Shown here one piece after another: positions 46,269-54,662 of a stretch of 64,000 nt of DNA. Each line of letters opens with the position of its first letter. Position 1 is the first letter of the stretch. A model generated the notes under the pieces. The model was not told where the DNA came from. It did not search any database and saw nothing but the letters and a program-made list of their open reading frames with translations. The position numbers and the translations under genes were made by a program. The stretch lies in contig JAPFFF010000005.1 of the NCBI GenBank assembly GCA_039105265.1, positions 4,511,501 through 4,575,500 of the forward strand. The letters run 5' to 3'. This stretch comes from Tritrichomonas musculus (Eukaryota > Parabasalia > Tritrichomonadida > Tritrichomonadidae).

Positions 46269-47546
46269 ATGTTGATTTTCACAATCCTTCAGACCGTCAT
46301 CAAATTTGGTCCTCCAGAGCATTGGCCAGAAAATGCTCCACCCGAAACAAAATTTATTCCATATACTGAATTTTACTCTTTTGATATATTGTGGAATGAT
46401 TACGGTTATCAAAATACAAATTATGTAAATTCAGCATGGATTCTTCCTGTCAATCCATATGCTATCCAAGATGGTTATAGTGTGATTGTCGGAAAAATTT
46501 CTGCAAGAAAAATTTGGTTCCTTGGAGTATCAAATTATGAAGAATATGGGGAAGGAGATCTCGTTTTTGAATCCGATATTTCTAGTCATATTGGTGTTTC
46601 GTTTCATGAAAGAAGTCCATATCCTGCATCTCCTTTTTGGGTTTCTCACCTTTTATATTATCCTGGAGAATATCAAATATCGATCAGGACAAGAAATAAA
46701 AAACCTTTATCTATTGTCGGGATTTATTATATTCCTTATGTTTTACCGACAAAAACAAACACTCCCTCTTACGAATTTTCACAATCTGACAAATTCTCGT
46801 CATCAAATAAATTTTCACATTCTGCCAAGTTCTCACATTCTGACAAATTTTCACAATCTGACAAGTTCTCACAATCTGCCAAATTCTCATCATCAAATAA
46901 ATTTTCACATTCTGACAAATTTTCACAATCTGACAAGTTCTCACAATCTGCCAAATTCTCATCATCAAATAAATTTTCCCAATCTGACAAAAATATACAA
47001 TCCAATAAATTTTCAGACTCTCGAATCTTTTCTTCTTCCAATAACTTTTCGGAATCGACATCGTATCAAAACAATCTCAAAGACTCAAATTCATTTTCTT
47101 TATCGAAACCTTTCTCGGAATCAACATATCGAAGTACGTCCTCCTGTAAGGAAGATATTTTTTTTCAATCTTCTACTTCTGATTCTAATTTCTTCTCTCT
47201 TTCTTTATTATTTTCTCAATCTTCTTTTGCAAATTTATTTGCGGAATCTACATCATCAAAATCCAATATCAAATTGATTTTATGTTTGTCGATACCGCTT
47301 GTTGTCTTTGTTATTTTGGTCATTATTATTGTGATAATATTAATGAAAAAAAGACAAAAATATCGAACCGAAAATGAAATCACAAATAGCTGTGATATTT
47401 GGAAAGATGACAAAAAAGATGATGATGACGATAATTTGGAGACTGTCATTGATAAAAATCTTCGAACAGGAAAAAATTATCATAATGAAATTGTCGGGGA
47501 TGATGACCCTTTTGAAAATTCCTTTTTTACAGATTCAACTTCCTAA
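46269..47546 (+). CDS. Ser-rich type I membrane (surface-like) protein of element A
   Basis: A 425-residue protein. It has a short hydrophobic start (MLIFTILQTVIKF) as a weak signal peptide, then a globular domain of about 150 residues rich in Tyr/Trp/Pro (PYAIQDGYSVIVGKISARK; PGEYQISIRTRNKKP). A stalk of roughly 15 repeats of F-S-x-S-x-K follows (FSQSDKFSSSNKFSHS). One transmembrane span, LILCLSIPLVVFVILVIIIV, begins at about residue 336, then KKRQK and an acidic tail. This is the layout of a cell-surface or envelope glycoprotein. The Ser-rich stalk could be heavily glycosylated. The transcription unit carries the triplicated promoter. Host receptor versus virion attachment role cannot be decided. 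Confidence 0.6.
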   Translation: MLIFTILQTVIKFGPPEHWPENAPPETKFIPYTEFYSFDILWNDYGYQNTNYVNSAWILPVNPYAIQDGYSVIVGKISARKIWFLGVSNYEEYGEGDLVFESDISSHIGVSFHERSPYPASPFWVSHLLYYPGEYQISIRTRNKKPLSIVGIYYIPYVLPTKTNTPSYEFSQSDKFSSSNKFSHSAKFSHSDKFSQSDKFSQSAKFSSSNKFSHSDKFSQSDKFSQSAKFSSSNKFSQSDKNIQSNKFSDSRIFSSSNNFSESTSYQNNLKDSNSFSLSKPFSESTYRSTSSCKEDIFFQSSTSDSNFFSLSLLFSQSSFANLFAESTSSKSNIKLILCLSIPLVVFVILVIIIVIILMKKRQKYRTENEITNSCDIWKDDKKDDDDDNLETVIDKNLRTGKNYHNEIVGDDDPFENSFFTDSTS

Positions 47547-47787
47547 AATCATTTAATAAAACTTCTAACCTCTCTAAAACTATTTGATTTAGCTGATTTA
47601 TAAAATTTTCATCATTTCTTTCTCTTGAGCGAAGTTCATCAATAAATAATCTGTCAAAAAGATCTCTCGAGAGCATAATAATATTTGTCATCCAATAATG
47701 TTTTGACCAAATTGTTTGTGCAAATCGCCATTCCAATATTAAATATAATATGTCTTTACAATTTTCTATTTCTTCTATATGATTCAT
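47527..47787 (-). CDS. Small helical protein of element A
   Basis: An 86-residue protein starting MNHIEEIENCKDILYLILEW. Entirely helical with aromatic-rich first helices and a Leu-rich coiled end. Its 3' end overlaps the surface-protein gene by 20 bases in the convergent direction. Family unknown. Confidence 0.45.
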   Translation of the reverse strand: MNHIEEIENCKDILYLILEWRFAQTIWSKHYWMTNIIMLSRDLFDRLFIDELRSRERNDENFINQLNQIVLERLEVLLNDFRKLNL

Positions 47788-47810
47788 TTTATCTTTATAT
47801 TAAAAAATTT

Positions 47811-48326
47811 TTAGTCTAACAAATAATCTTTCGCTCTTAATTTATGCATTTTTTTGTTTTCTTCTGGAGTTAGTTCATAATCTTTTGCCTTTAAACTATG
47901 TGATTTACTCTTTCGTTTCCTGAGAGGTTTGTCATCATCCTCGACAATCTTTTTCTTATGTCTTCCAATTTTGCTGCAGCGAGCATATATATCTTGACTT
48001 TTTGTTTCCTTCTTCTTACATGTTATTTTTGCAAAACTTTTTTCCGTATCTTTTGCCAAAACAGTTCCATTTTCTTTTGTGCCTTTTTTACCGATAATAC
48101 ATCCGCAAATAGATAATTTTTTATATTGTCTTGCCTCACGATAAATTGGTCTGAGCTCTTCGATAAATTTGTCTAGCTTCACCCACTCAAAATATTCATA
48201 GGGGTCGATAAAATCATCATTGTTAACAAACAACAAATCACTTATTGAGCTAAGATTATCTCTTTCCTCTGATGTAAGATGTCTTGAAAACCTCATTGTT
48301 GATTGAAGCGGCATGAAATGTGTCAT
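47811..48326 (-). CDS. Small beta-type protein of element A, family X member 3, with basic tail
   Basis: I take the ATG at 48326 (MTHFMPLQSTMRFSRHL), 171 residues. The N-terminal half follows family X: strand STMRFSRHLTSEE, acidic NNDDFIDPYEYFEWVKLD, helix FIEELRPIYREARQY and KKLSICGCIIGKKG. The C-terminal half is strongly basic (KKKIVEDDDKPLRKRKSKSH), with several nuclear-localisation-like clusters and possible nucleic-acid binding. The last 25 residues repeat a KAKDY/RAKDY motif. Confidence 0.5.
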   Translation of the reverse strand: MTHFMPLQSTMRFSRHLTSEERDNLSSISDLLFVNNDDFIDPYEYFEWVKLDKFIEELRPIYREARQYKKLSICGCIIGKKGTKENGTVLAKDTEKSFAKITCKKKETKSQDIYARCSKIGRHKKKIVEDDDKPLRKRKSKSHSLKAKDYELTPEENKKMHKLRAKDYLLD

Positions 48327-48380
48327 TTTTGAATTTTTTTGCGACAAAAAAATTTATTCTTTTTATTTTTGATTTTTTTT

Positions 48381-48560
48381 TTAATACCTCGGATAATATT
48401 GTCTCCAGTGTATCGGAACATCATCTTCAATAACTCTTCCATTTCTAACATAAAGCCTTCTTGGTTCACTATCTCCTCCATCTCCGATAAAACCTAATAA
48501 CTCACCGCTTATTCTTGTTCTTATATCAGCATCATGCTTCATATAATCTGCAATTACATC
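48381..48560 (-). pseudogene. Left-hand part of the element A gene disrupted by insertion of element B
   Basis: A minus-strand coding segment containing RTRISGELLGFIGDGG, with the family X closing motif, then a Trp/Tyr-rich end. It abuts the left terminal repeat of B. The remaining part of the same gene lies beyond B's right end (61,179-61,357). The gene is interrupted by the nested element. Confidence 0.6.
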
Positions 48561-48729
48561 AGTAGTATAGTGAAAACGCCCAAAAAGGACTACGCCCTTT
48601 TTGTTCGTTTTCCAATGATTTTAGAACATCACATTTTAGCAGGAGTTTTCACACTGAATTCTCAGCATTCTAATAGCTATCAGAATAATGGCAGGTATAT
48701 TTTTATTTAATTTTTTATCTCATCTAAAA
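48561..48729 (+). repeat. Element B left terminal inverted repeat (169 bp)
   Basis: Begins AGTAGTATAGTGAAAACGCC and ends at ATCTCATCTAAAA. It matches the right terminal repeat base for base as far as I can read. The last bases form the promoter-like TCTCATCTAAAA block directly before the first gene. Confidence 0.9.
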
Positions 48730-48738
48730 ATAATCGCA

Positions 48739-49116
48739 ATGCCAATCTTATCACAAAGAAGTAGCGAATTCTTCTGTCCAGATATAAACCAATTTGTTAT
48801 AAATCAAGATACTGTTTATGAAATCGAATATGATGAATATGAATACTTTAAAGAAAGCATTTTGAATATGCCTCTTGAGAATCTAACTAAACGAGATTTG
48901 AATTACTATGCACCTTATCTAGTCAAATATGCGAAAGAGAAAACACCATATCCGACGGATTCTAGGTTTGAATCTTCATATTCTATTTTCTTAAATAATA
49001 TTTGGGATGCTTGCAATGATATTGAAAACTACCCATATTTAAGCTCTATTCATTCACTGTATGATTTATTTGACTATGAACTTGATGGATATTATGAAAG
49101 TCAAATTGATATGTAA
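48739..49116 (+). CDS. Hypothetical protein of element B, left-end gene
   Basis: The ATG at 48739 (MPILSQRSSEFFCPDIN) is preferred over one inside the terminal repeat (48688), because the TCTCATCTAAAA block lies just before it as in two other B genes. 125 residues, acidic, Tyr-rich (EYDEYEYFKESI). No family recognised. As the gene next to the terminus it might be a terminal or early protein; this is conjecture. Confidence 0.5.
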   Translation: MPILSQRSSEFFCPDINQFVINQDTVYEIEYDEYEYFKESILNMPLENLTKRDLNYYAPYLVKYAKEKTPYPTDSRFESSYSIFLNNIWDACNDIENYPYLSSIHSLYDLFDYELDGYYESQIDM

Positions 49117-49158
49117 GTCGTTTATTTTTAAACATTTTTAAAATTTTTTGAGCATGAA

Positions 49159-49623
49159 ATGAATTCAACACAATTCTTCTCTGTCACAAAATTCATCAAC
49201 AAGCTTAACGAACAAGAAAACATCATCAAGAATGACTATAACATTGTAGACCCTATTATTTCTGTCTTTTTCGAATGCAATGATGCATTTAAGAATAAGT
49301 ATGGAATATGTCTTAAACCAATCTTTATCACAGATAGAACTGAGAGTAAACCAAGAAGTATAAGATATGATAGAATTCAAGAAATCTATGGATGTCAACC
49401 GATAATTTCATGTAAAGAGAATGATAATAGGTCTCTTCCAAATGGCAAGGACAAGAAAGATATGTATATACTTGATATTTATTTGAATCAAAAGGAATTT
49501 AAAGGAAACAAGTATTATCCATCACATATGAGAAAATGTTCTAATAATGAGAGTGTTGAGAAAATTCGAAAGCATGTCGCTTATTGTCAGAAAACAGATT
49601 TCGATGATTTTATTTTAATCTAA
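49159..49623 (+). CDS. Hypothetical protein of element B
   Basis: A 154-residue protein starting MNSTQFFSVTKFINKLNEQE. It is mixed alpha/beta with a conserved-looking core (IISVFFECNDAFKNKYGI; FITDRTESKPRSIRYDRI) and a Cys/His-containing C-terminus (HMRKCSNNESVEKIRKHVAY) that could bind a metal. Family not recognised. Confidence 0.5.
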   Translation: MNSTQFFSVTKFINKLNEQENIIKNDYNIVDPIISVFFECNDAFKNKYGICLKPIFITDRTESKPRSIRYDRIQEIYGCQPIISCKENDNRSLPNGKDKKDMYILDIYLNQKEFKGNKYYPSHMRKCSNNESVEKIRKHVAYCQKTDFDDFILI

Positions 49624-49656
49624 GCTTATGTTATATATTTTTGTATTATTTAAATC

Positions 49657-50337
49657 ATGTCAGGCACATTAAGACAAGCACGAATATTAAGTTCAGAAAC
49701 AGATACAAATAATAATGTTACTCAAAGCCAAAATACCAACGTTAATATAAAGATTACTCCGCGCGCTGCAGGAACGAGTCAAACAGGGGAGCAACAACGT
49801 CCACAAACTGTACCATTGTATCCTAACGTTCAACCCTTGAATCAAGGTGTAAATTTTACTCAAGCCAACAACCAACCAGATATGCAACCGAATGGTCTAA
49901 CATCAAATATACCGATGATGAATCAGGAATCTCAATTTCCATCAGTAGCACCAATAAGCAGCAATTCCCTATTAGCTCAGGAAAGAGGCATCATAGATTT
50001 AGGCACTGAACTAGATACATTAGAGAAGAAAAATAAGTTCTTAGAGATGTTGGTTGAGATGTATGAAGGTAACCCACTAAAAGTAAACTCTTACGTTGTA
50101 TGCGAAAGCAAATTGTTAATGGATATGATTAAGTTACTCACTGAATGTGAAAAGGTAGAATTTGTTCTTGACGATTCTGATGTTGGCTGCGGCTGCACCT
50201 CATCTTCTTCAAAATTTACCAAAGTTTCAAAAATATTAATCACTAAAGATGGAAAGACTGAAGACATGAAGTATGCTTACAATAATATATATTCCCAGTT
50301 TATCAAGTATGGCTTGAGCCTAAAATTAGTTGTTTAA
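49657..50337 (+). CDS. Hypothetical protein of element B with disordered N-terminus
   Basis: A 226-residue protein. The first 110 residues are Asn/Gln/Pro/Thr-rich and disordered. Residues 115-226 look globular, with a helix LDTLEKKNKFLEMLVEMYE, a DDSDVGCGCTSSSS loop and a final helix ending LSLKLVV. It is convergent with, and overlaps by a few bases, the candidate capsid gene. A virion-associated or assembly protein is possible. Confidence 0.45.
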   Translation: MSGTLRQARILSSETDTNNNVTQSQNTNVNIKITPRAAGTSQTGEQQRPQTVPLYPNVQPLNQGVNFTQANNQPDMQPNGLTSNIPMMNQESQFPSVAPISSNSLLAQERGIIDLGTELDTLEKKNKFLEMLVEMYEGNPLKVNSYVVCESKLLMDMIKLLTECEKVEFVLDDSDVGCGCTSSSSKFTKVSKILITKDGKTEDMKYAYNNIYSQFIKYGLSLKLVV

Positions 50338-51287
50338 GCTTTAAACACTGCTAAATAATGTTCGTTTATTTTTCCGCTTACTTTCCCTACTATGCTCTGT
50401 TGTATCTTCAATGTTAGTGCATAATCTTCATCGAGGATTCTTCCATCATAGAGTATTACATCACCTATCTGGTATAGATTTGCGTCATCAACGTAGAATA
50501 AATAGTCGCCATGGGTCGCAAAGGTAATAATAATCTTCATTACATCTCCTTCCCATGTTTCTAAAGCATCTTTAACAACTGAGGGTGAAATTGGTGCCCA
50601 AACAAATGCATCAGTTGATGTTTCTACTAATTCTTTGATTTCACCGCAAATAGCATTAGGATATAACATAAAAGCTTGATACTTTAATAAATCTGTGTAT
50701 GGTATAACTAATTCCATATTAAATGAATGTTCATATCCATCTGCTAATTCTGATAATGGAACATATATACCACAAACTGATTCTGAGAAAGATGAAACAT
50801 TATCCCATGTTGAATGACTATATTTTGCTGTAGCCTTCTCTGCTCTTGGTTTCAAGCAGTTGTATGCAAATTGTTCCCTAACTGCTTCATCTTGAGTGTT
50901 TTTACACATAATGTTATTACAGATTGTATCTAATTTTCCAAAGAATTCTGCTGAGTTCTTAAGACCAACAAATACTCGAATGAGCTTCTTATAGTCGTTT
51001 TCGAAGCCAACCAAGCATTTATCCAATTTAATTGATAATTTTATCTTAATACTAATGAAGGATTTTTCCATTTGAGTTATTGGGAAGTTCTCTGATGTAA
51101 GTCTCAAATAAGATTTGGTACGAACTGGGTGTGGACAATTAGAATCAAAACATTCGAATGTTTTCCAGTTAAAATAATGGTCACCTCCATTAGTTTGAAC
51201 TAAATTTGCTAAATGTTCTTGAAAGAATCTATATAAATCACCTTCACGATTACTTAAACCTTTTGTTGCCGCGTTTGCAAATGTCAT
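50334..51287 (-). CDS. Candidate capsid-type virion protein of element B
   Basis: A 317-residue, beta-rich protein. The segment GIYVPLSELADGYEHSFNMELVIPYTD recalls, in its first part, the linker of double-jelly-roll capsids (a strand, P-L-x-x-L, then a new barrel). Several alternating hydrophobic strands follow (MKIIITFATHGDYLFYVDD). It is short for a double-jelly-roll major capsid (commonly 450 or more), so it may be a minor capsid/penton, or a compact major capsid. The call rests on strand pattern and location, not on a firm motif. Confidence 0.35.
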   Translation of the reverse strand: MTFANAATKGLSNREGDLYRFFQEHLANLVQTNGGDHYFNWKTFECFDSNCPHPVRTKSYLRLTSENFPITQMEKSFISIKIKLSIKLDKCLVGFENDYKKLIRVFVGLKNSAEFFGKLDTICNNIMCKNTQDEAVREQFAYNCLKPRAEKATAKYSHSTWDNVSSFSESVCGIYVPLSELADGYEHSFNMELVIPYTDLLKYQAFMLYPNAICGEIKELVETSTDAFVWAPISPSVVKDALETWEGDVMKIIITFATHGDYLFYVDDANLYQIGDVILYDGRILDEDYALTLKIQQSIVGKVSGKINEHYLAVFKA

Positions 51288-51339
51288 TTACACCTAAAGA
51301 AAATTTCAATATTCGGGATTTTCTTTCAAATGAAATTAA

Positions 51340-51654
51340 ATGGCTTTCGGAAGTTGGTTTAAGAATATAACTAAAAAAGTAGCAAATGGTTTTAGAAAAG
51401 CTCTGCCTGTGTTACAAACAATTGGTCAAATAGCAACTGGGATAGTAGCTCCAGGATTAGGCAAAGCGGCAGGAATAATTGGAGGAAATGCAGGGAAGTT
51501 TTTAGGTAATTTAGGAAATGGGATATCATCAACAGTTGGTGCATTTGATAACTTTTTGAATGCCCAACGAGTTGGACAGACAGCGAAGCTGAATACACAA
51601 AATAGCATAAATCCAGCAACATTTAGTATTCCTATGTTAAAAGGCAACACTTAA
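51340..51654 (+). CDS. MAFG-type amphipathic, Gly-rich small protein of element B
   Basis: A 104-residue protein. The start MAFGSWFKNITKKVANGFRK is an amphipathic cationic helix, followed by a Gly/Ala/Ile-rich segment (IATGIVAPGLGKAAGIIGG) and a polar tail. The character matches membrane-active minor virion proteins of adenovirus/Polinton-type viruses (pVI-like). It sits divergent to the candidate capsid gene, which fits. Element A encodes two proteins with the same start. Confidence 0.5.
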   Translation: MAFGSWFKNITKKVANGFRKALPVLQTIGQIATGIVAPGLGKAAGIIGGNAGKFLGNLGNGISSTVGAFDNFLNAQRVGQTAKLNTQNSINPATFSIPMLKGNT

Positions 51655-51705
51655 ACGAAATTAGAATTAATTAATTGTATTTTATTGTTTTTAATATCTA
51701 TCAAA

Positions 51706-52044
51706 ATGAGTTTAACAGAATTGAAAATAATTGAACCTATTAAAAACTATTCAAAAGAGTTTGAAAACCCAGATGAGTTCAATATATTCTATACTAAGAA
51801 TAAGGATGAGGTAGATAAACTGACAACCCACAAATTGAATAAGTTGTATCACATTAAAGGATACAGAATAACGAGAATCAAAAATATATTGATGTTGAAA
51901 AAAGATTATGGTCCTGCTGAACAGCCTGAACCTAACAAGCCTTCAGAAAGCAAACTCAAAAATGATGTAGAAACTCTTAAAGAGAAGGTGAATCAAATTA
52001 TTGAATTCCTGAATTCATCAAACGCATACAGTGGTTCAGCATAA
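51706..52044 (+). CDS. Small helical protein of element B
   Basis: A 112-residue protein from the ATG at 51706 (MSLTELKIIEPIKNYSK). It has a basic middle (KLYHIKGYRITRIKNILMLK) that could contact DNA, a Pro-rich hinge and a short coiled coil (VETLKEKVNQIIEFLN). Its end runs into the 66-bp tandem repeat. Family unknown. Confidence 0.45.
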   Translation: MSLTELKIIEPIKNYSKEFENPDEFNIFYTKNKDEVDKLTTHKLNKLYHIKGYRITRIKNILMLKKDYGPAEQPEPNKPSESKLKNDVETLKEKVNQIIEFLNSSNAYSGSA

Positions 52045-52166
52045 AGCGCTTCAGGTATGAAGTACCGTTTCGGGCATGAACCCTCAAACACATACAGTGG
52101 TTCAGCGCAAAGCGCTTCAGGTATGAAGTACCGTTTCGGGCATGAACCCTCAAACACATACAGTGG
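52025..52166. repeat. 66-bp tandem repeat between convergent genes of element B
   Basis: CATACAGTGGTTCAGC starts at 52025 and 52091, and its CATACAGTGGT head recurs at 52157. Unit length 66 is a multiple of three. The array overlaps the 3' ends of the convergent genes at 51706 and 52150. Each unit also contains AGCGCT and a CGGGCATGAACCC near-palindrome. Confidence 0.85.
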
Positions 52167-53040
52167 TCTCACCACCTGAATTAACCTGAACTATCATATA
52201 AGGATGAGTATCCGGATTGTCTCTAAGAATTTGTAGAAGCTGGCAATATTTTTGGTAAAATTCATCAAATTGTAAATTGCTGGCTGATTGAGAATAGATG
52301 TAATGTAGTTGCTGCTTGTTGAAGCATGGAAAGATAAATAATGTCGTGATTTCATTTTTGATATGAGGTTTGATTCCTTTCCATCCTTGAATCAATAAGA
52401 AGTAAGTAATATTTGTATGCCTACATCTTCTAAGTTGCTGACTGAAATAAGATTCCTCAGAAGAGAACAATTTACTGTTACTTATATCATCGAATAAAAC
52501 AATAGTGTGTAAATAATCCCTATCAAAATTATTAATATGTAGCACATCAAACATTGCATATTTTTGGTCATCCATTATTTGGTCTTCTAAATTCTCTCTT
52601 TTGATTAGATAATACAAATTTTTTGCAGATATCAATGTTTCAATAAATCCTTTTGCTTCTTTCTCACTTATTGTAACGTGAGGAATTTTGATTAAATGCT
52701 TTAGTGCTTGGAAGCTTCTATCATTTTCATCACCATTCTTTGTGATATAGACAAGTAAGTGATGCGTGTTTATTAGACTTATTTTGATAATTTCTTCTAA
52801 AGCAATAACAGTTTTACCTTGACCTTGTTTACCAACGATGACATTCACACTGTTGTACTTAATGTTTATATCAGGATGGATATCATTTATTAATGCACCA
52901 CCAATCTCATCTATGTTATCATTTAATGTATCATTTACTTTATCACGAATGAAATCTAATCGAAAGTTGCTAATCGGGCCTGTTAAGGCCTGAGATTTGC
53001 TGCTAGATGAAGTCATATCCATTATTGAAATTGTTTTCAT
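52150..53040 (-). CDS. DNA-packaging ATPase (A32/FtsK-HerA type) of element B
   Basis: A 296-residue protein. Walker A VNVIVGKQGQGKT (65-77), Walker B HTIVLFDDISNS (178-189, two Asp at 184-185), and the downstream RHTNITYFLLIQGW (207-220) with the Arg/His...Gln sensor pattern of A32-like packaging ATPases of NCLDVs, virophages and Polintons. It is thought to pump DNA into the capsid. The start MKTISIMDM is the first ATG. Its presence supports B as a virion-forming type of Polinton. Confidence 0.85.
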   Translation of the reverse strand: MKTISIMDMTSSSSKSQALTGPISNFRLDFIRDKVNDTLNDNIDEIGGALINDIHPDINIKYNSVNVIVGKQGQGKTVIALEEIIKISLINTHHLLVYITKNGDENDRSFQALKHLIKIPHVTISEKEAKGFIETLISAKNLYYLIKRENLEDQIMDDQKYAMFDVLHINNFDRDYLHTIVLFDDISNSKLFSSEESYFSQQLRRCRHTNITYFLLIQGWKGIKPHIKNEITTLFIFPCFNKQQLHYIYSQSASNLQFDEFYQKYCQLLQILRDNPDTHPYMIVQVNSGGETTVCV

Positions 53041-53061
53041 CTAAAAATAATCTTAAATATC

Positions 53062-54645
53062 TTACTCACTTAGTTGAGGTTCTACCATTTGATATTGTCC
53101 AGAATAATTAGATATAGTTTCATTAGTAATTGAAGCGATTAAATCATTTAATAGATTTTTCCTTGATGCACCTCCATCATTATGTAAATCATGAATTATT
53201 TTTGAAACTGTATTATCAATTTCTCCAGCTGCTTTCTTTTTAATTATCTTTGCATCGCCTTCTGTATTGGCTTGATATTTACGATATAATGGTTCTAAAA
53301 TCTTAGTTCGCCATAAATATCCAGCTGCTTTAGAGAATGCTCTCAACTTAATTTGGTCTGGAATAATCATGCCATTTTGTAAAATAAATTGAAATGCATC
53401 ATTTTTAACTTCACCTAATACATATTTAACAAATCTTTGGTATGAAGATAGTCTCTTAGGAACTCTTAATGAATATCCACTCATATTATAATCTAAACCT
53501 TCATCATTAACAAATTGTTTTGGTCTTTTCCATTTTTCTTTGAGATTACCCCATAATTCAGCATTCCCTTCATTAACATATTGAACATTCATTATGTCAT
53601 TCTTATATTGTGAAAGTGGATATTTCTTTCTTGATTCTCTTGTTGGATGTTCTTTATAATAATTATAAACTAAAGGATAGTTGCTCTTTTTTGTTGTATA
53701 ACCGTTGACGTACATTGGTTCGCCTCTCTTGTTTCGAATAATAATATCAGGAATATTATCTCCATTAATATCATTGGTATGCAATGTCCATGGGCTTGAT
53801 GGATTTTCTGCATTATGTTTATCAACCATTTTTTGAGCTCCTTGAGGTGAAATTGCATTTGAGACTCTTTTAACATCACGTTGTAAATCCAAAATGATAT
53901 GCATTAAGTCATTCATTCCAATTTTCGAATGACCAAAGCCTCCTCCTATTCCTTTAACTAAATATCCATCTCGAGCTGCTTTAAGAACTTCATTTAATAA
54001 ATATGCTTTTGCTAAGTCTTGGTTACCTTGTGAGTTTTGTTGAACTTGCTGGATTGATATTGGGTTTGGACAATATTTATTATAGATATTCAATAAATCT
54101 TGAACAGATATTGTATTAATAAGTAAATCCTCTAAAGGATTAATTTGCTGTGGTTGTTGCATTTGTGATTGAGAAAAGTTTGAATTTTGTATTATGCTAT
54201 TTCCTATATTATTACTTGTCATATTTGCAACATCCTCAATTAAATCGTCAGTATTATCTGAGAAAACTACAGGAGTATAATTTTTTAAAGGATTCATATT
54301 AACACCAGTATTATGTGGTATGCTATTTCCTATATTTATAGTATCTTTTAAATTATTACCTGTCATATTTATAACATCATCTACTAAATCTTCTGTTTCT
54401 TCTTGTTTAACTCTATTTATAAAAGTACCAATTGTTTCATCATTAACATCAAATCCTTCGTTATTAGCAAACTCGTATTCATTAAGGAAGTTCATAAGTG
54501 AAGATGCTAATTGTCGCCAAGCTCCTCTTCCATTTGGATTATTATCCAAGCCTGCGTTAAGTTCGTTGTTTAAACGTGTGTTTATTCGTGCTAAGTCTTG
54601 TGCATTTAATTTGCCACTAAAGTTACTAATAGCTATTCTAGGCAT
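53062..54645 (-). CDS. Large candidate structural protein of element B with an EF-hand-like DxNGD loop
   Basis: A 527-residue protein. The N-terminal 200 residues are helical and Asn/Gln-rich with repeated EDVANMTSNNIGNSI-type units (also DDVINMTGNNLKDTI). A Gly-rich turn GIGGGFGHSKIG follows. Then comes a compact segment TLHTNDINGDNIPDIIIRNK with MYVNGYTT after it; D-x-N-G-D is a calcium-loop-like motif. The rest is helical and basic. I associate this kind of segment with virion proteins of large DNA viruses, but I cannot name the family. It is placed between the ATPase and integrase. Likely structural. Confidence 0.45.
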   Translation of the reverse strand: MPRIAISNFSGKLNAQDLARINTRLNNELNAGLDNNPNGRGAWRQLASSLMNFLNEYEFANNEGFDVNDETIGTFINRVKQEETEDLVDDVINMTGNNLKDTINIGNSIPHNTGVNMNPLKNYTPVVFSDNTDDLIEDVANMTSNNIGNSIIQNSNFSQSQMQQPQQINPLEDLLINTISVQDLLNIYNKYCPNPISIQQVQQNSQGNQDLAKAYLLNEVLKAARDGYLVKGIGGGFGHSKIGMNDLMHIILDLQRDVKRVSNAISPQGAQKMVDKHNAENPSSPWTLHTNDINGDNIPDIIIRNKRGEPMYVNGYTTKKSNYPLVYNYYKEHPTRESRKKYPLSQYKNDIMNVQYVNEGNAELWGNLKEKWKRPKQFVNDEGLDYNMSGYSLRVPKRLSSYQRFVKYVLGEVKNDAFQFILQNGMIIPDQIKLRAFSKAAGYLWRTKILEPLYRKYQANTEGDAKIIKKKAAGEIDNTVSKIIHDLHNDGGASRKNLLNDLIASITNETISNYSGQYQMVEPQLSE

Positions 54646-54662
54646 TTAATCTCAAAAATAAT

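Noticed and set aside
46486-47277. 263-codon alternative plus-strand frame within the surface-protein gene
   Set aside because: It arises from the repeated Ser-rich codons; its product is His/Asn/Ile/Leu repeat without a start context, while the other frame has signal, stalk and membrane span.
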